Positions 62,597 through 64,000 of a stretch of DNA of 64,000 nt are shown here, piece after piece. Within the stretch, counting starts at the first letter, position 1, and each line of letters starts with the position of its first letter. Location of the stretch: the NCBI GenBank assembly GCA_012845835.1, contig JABAKD010000007.1, positions 1,285,992 through 1,349,991 of the forward strand, in the 5' to 3' direction. This DNA is from Undaria pinnatifida (taxonomy: Eukaryota > Sar > Phaeophyceae > Laminariales > Alariaceae). Below the pieces are notes generated by a model that did no database searches, was not told the origin of the DNA, and saw nothing but the letters and a program-made list of their open reading frames with translations. A program made the position numbers and the translations under genes.

Positions 62597-62940
62597 GTGG
62601 GTGGGGAGGTACCCCATATCCCGCCACGCAGGAGGGAGGCATGCCAATTCGTTGGCTCTGAGCGAAACAGATCCCAAGAGACTGAGATTCGAAGACAGCT
62701 TCGACGTAAGCGAGGCAGAAAAGGCGGCGGTGCGGCGAGAAGGCTGCGAAAGAGCAAGGGCAAGGCTTTCAGAGCCCCCGTATCACGCCGAAAGGTCTGA
62801 CAGCCAAAGCGAAAAGGTGTCGGAGCCCCTTTTGTTCGCCGTAAGGTCTCCCAGAAGAAGGTGGGGTCAGATGAGTCGGACGAGTCACACTCAGACGATC
62901 GCCCAAGCAAGGCTGTCGCAGACTTGTCACAGAAGCATTG
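62597..62940 (+). pseudogene. Basic/acidic coding relic with an in-frame stop
   Basis: One frame encodes an Arg/Lys-rich stretch, then two in-frame repeat units (KGKAFRAPVSRRKV and RKGVGAPFVRRKVSQ), then SDESDESHSDD. The first unit ends gtcTGAcag where the second has gtcTCCcag, so a stop interrupts an otherwise repetitive frame. It may be a nuclear-type low-complexity protein relic, possibly belonging to repeat G. A second frame of 137 codons is open over the same bases, so the reading is uncertain. Confidence 0.3.
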
Positions 62941-63009
62941 AGAAGGAAACACTTCAGAAACAAGCACTTGAGAAGAAGCAAGACCTTTGGTCTTGGTTTT
63001 GAGGCAAAA

Positions 63010-64000
63010 CTTTTGGGGGGGGGGGGGGGGGCATCATATACTTCCACAGGCGTCGCCAGCCCGCCGTAGATATTATTGCTCCAATGTATCTCAACCTATC
63101 TATTGTGATATGTATTATCTCACCCTATTTGTTGGTACGTAGAACGTCTATGTGGAGTAAACCCAAGCACACAAGCATAGATTTTGGCATTGAGACCAAA
63201 GTTGAGAGAGGAAATAGGGCCAAGAAACGCCCGAGGAAAAAAAACAAAAAAAACTTTGTAGTAGTGTAGACTAAGTGTGCGGCGTATAACTTTCCTTGTG
63301 CGCCCTTTTGTGGGCGTACGTATCTCTAAAGTTATGTATGGATATCATAGTCGGCGTGCAAATCAGGCAACAACGTAGTAGTTCTATTCCTGGATGGGCC
63401 GTGCATTTTTTGGTTGAGCATTTAGCCCGAAACGGACAGGTATTTTTCGGACCGATTCCAAAACGAACAACCCTTGAAATTCCTTTTTTCGACCGCCGAA
63501 AAAAAAACAGTATCTAAAGGACATGCAGGCATGGTAACTAAATTAGTGAGCGTGCAATTCGTGTAGCCCTTTTCCACGGTGGAGGTCGCGTATGTATTCC
63601 GTTACAGGAGGCATAGCCCCAAACAGGATCCGACTGGTCTCTTCTAGAACGATATTTCATACCAGGGCAACAGTTTTCGTCGATCGAGAACACCACACAA
63701 AGAAATACTTTTTATTGCAAAAAAAAAAGAAAAAGAGCTATCTGAAGGACGTGCATGTTGAGAATAACTATAAAACTAGTCAGCGTGGAATTGAGGCAAT
63801 GTGGTTCGATTCCCCAGGGGGTTTCAGGATTGAGGCATTATTGGGGAGGGGGGGTGGGTTGTCTGGATAAGGGTCCCTCCACAACCAAGGTAAATAGCGC
63901 CTCACAGTTTCACCTCAAAAAACAAGGCAGGCATTGGTCCCGGATCGAATTTCATGAATCATAGAATCACGGTGGTTATATTTTTGTCCGACCGATTTTC
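63010..64000. other. Right edge, no recognised gene
   Basis: A G-run at about 63.02 kb is followed by short frames. 'gtgtgcggcgtataactttc' then 'cttgtgcgccc' at 63.28 kb resembles 27.97 kb. A diverged direct repeat 'tatct(a/g)aaggac(a/g)tgca' then 'gtca/tgcgtg' lies at 63.51 and 63.74 kb. Confidence 0.35.

Overview
This is eukaryotic nuclear DNA that is poor in genes and rich in repeats. Open frames are short and interrupted. The convincing coding sequence is split into exons with GT/AG borders and pyrimidine-rich acceptors. Retrotransposon traces, DNA-transposon traces and microsatellites are everywhere. The intron style, very long poly-G/poly-C runs and an RTE/CR1-like LINE reverse-transcriptase C-terminus would suit a stramenopile, possibly a brown alga. 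That is inference only; the window holds no marker gene.

Layout: 0-23 kb is essentially intergenic. It holds a modular G-tract-rich element (family A), local repeat arrays (10.8-14.2 and 16.7-18.9 kb), a 100-bp minisatellite (14.87-15.37 kb), a 15-bp minisatellite (20.6-20.9 kb) and short relatives of family A (family B). A candidate spliced minus-strand gene lies at 23.5-25.7 kb, with a Cys-rich part at its 5' side and a tandem array of degenerate copies of one exon end in an intron. 28.0-29.2 kb holds a perfect 109-bp MITE and a 1-kb Tc1/mariner-pogo-like terminal-inverted-repeat element, with a SINE nested inside it. A plus-strand gene spans 32.0-50.7 kb with eight or nine exons. Its 10.5-kb first intron contains a PIF/Harbinger-like element nested in a truncated family A copy, tRNA-derived repeats and a LINE fragment. 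I do not recognise the protein, but it has a KA1-like middle and a helical, armadillo-like C-terminal half. A second plus-strand gene may start at 51.7 kb with a signal peptide. It crosses a perfect 372-bp tandem duplication that contains a candidate exon. 57-62 kb is a dense cluster of family A, family B and SINE copies.

Main result: family A and family B elements share one end. Most partial copies keep that end and are truncated at the other. Several copies are flanked by 6-14-bp direct repeats. This is the behaviour expected of target-primed reverse transcription. The family has an unusual body built from two recurring modules separated by G-runs of up to 45 bases. I recognised no operon, CRISPR array, rRNA gene or intact canonical tRNA. 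All exon models were inferred by eye from splice signals and reading phase, with no transcript support.
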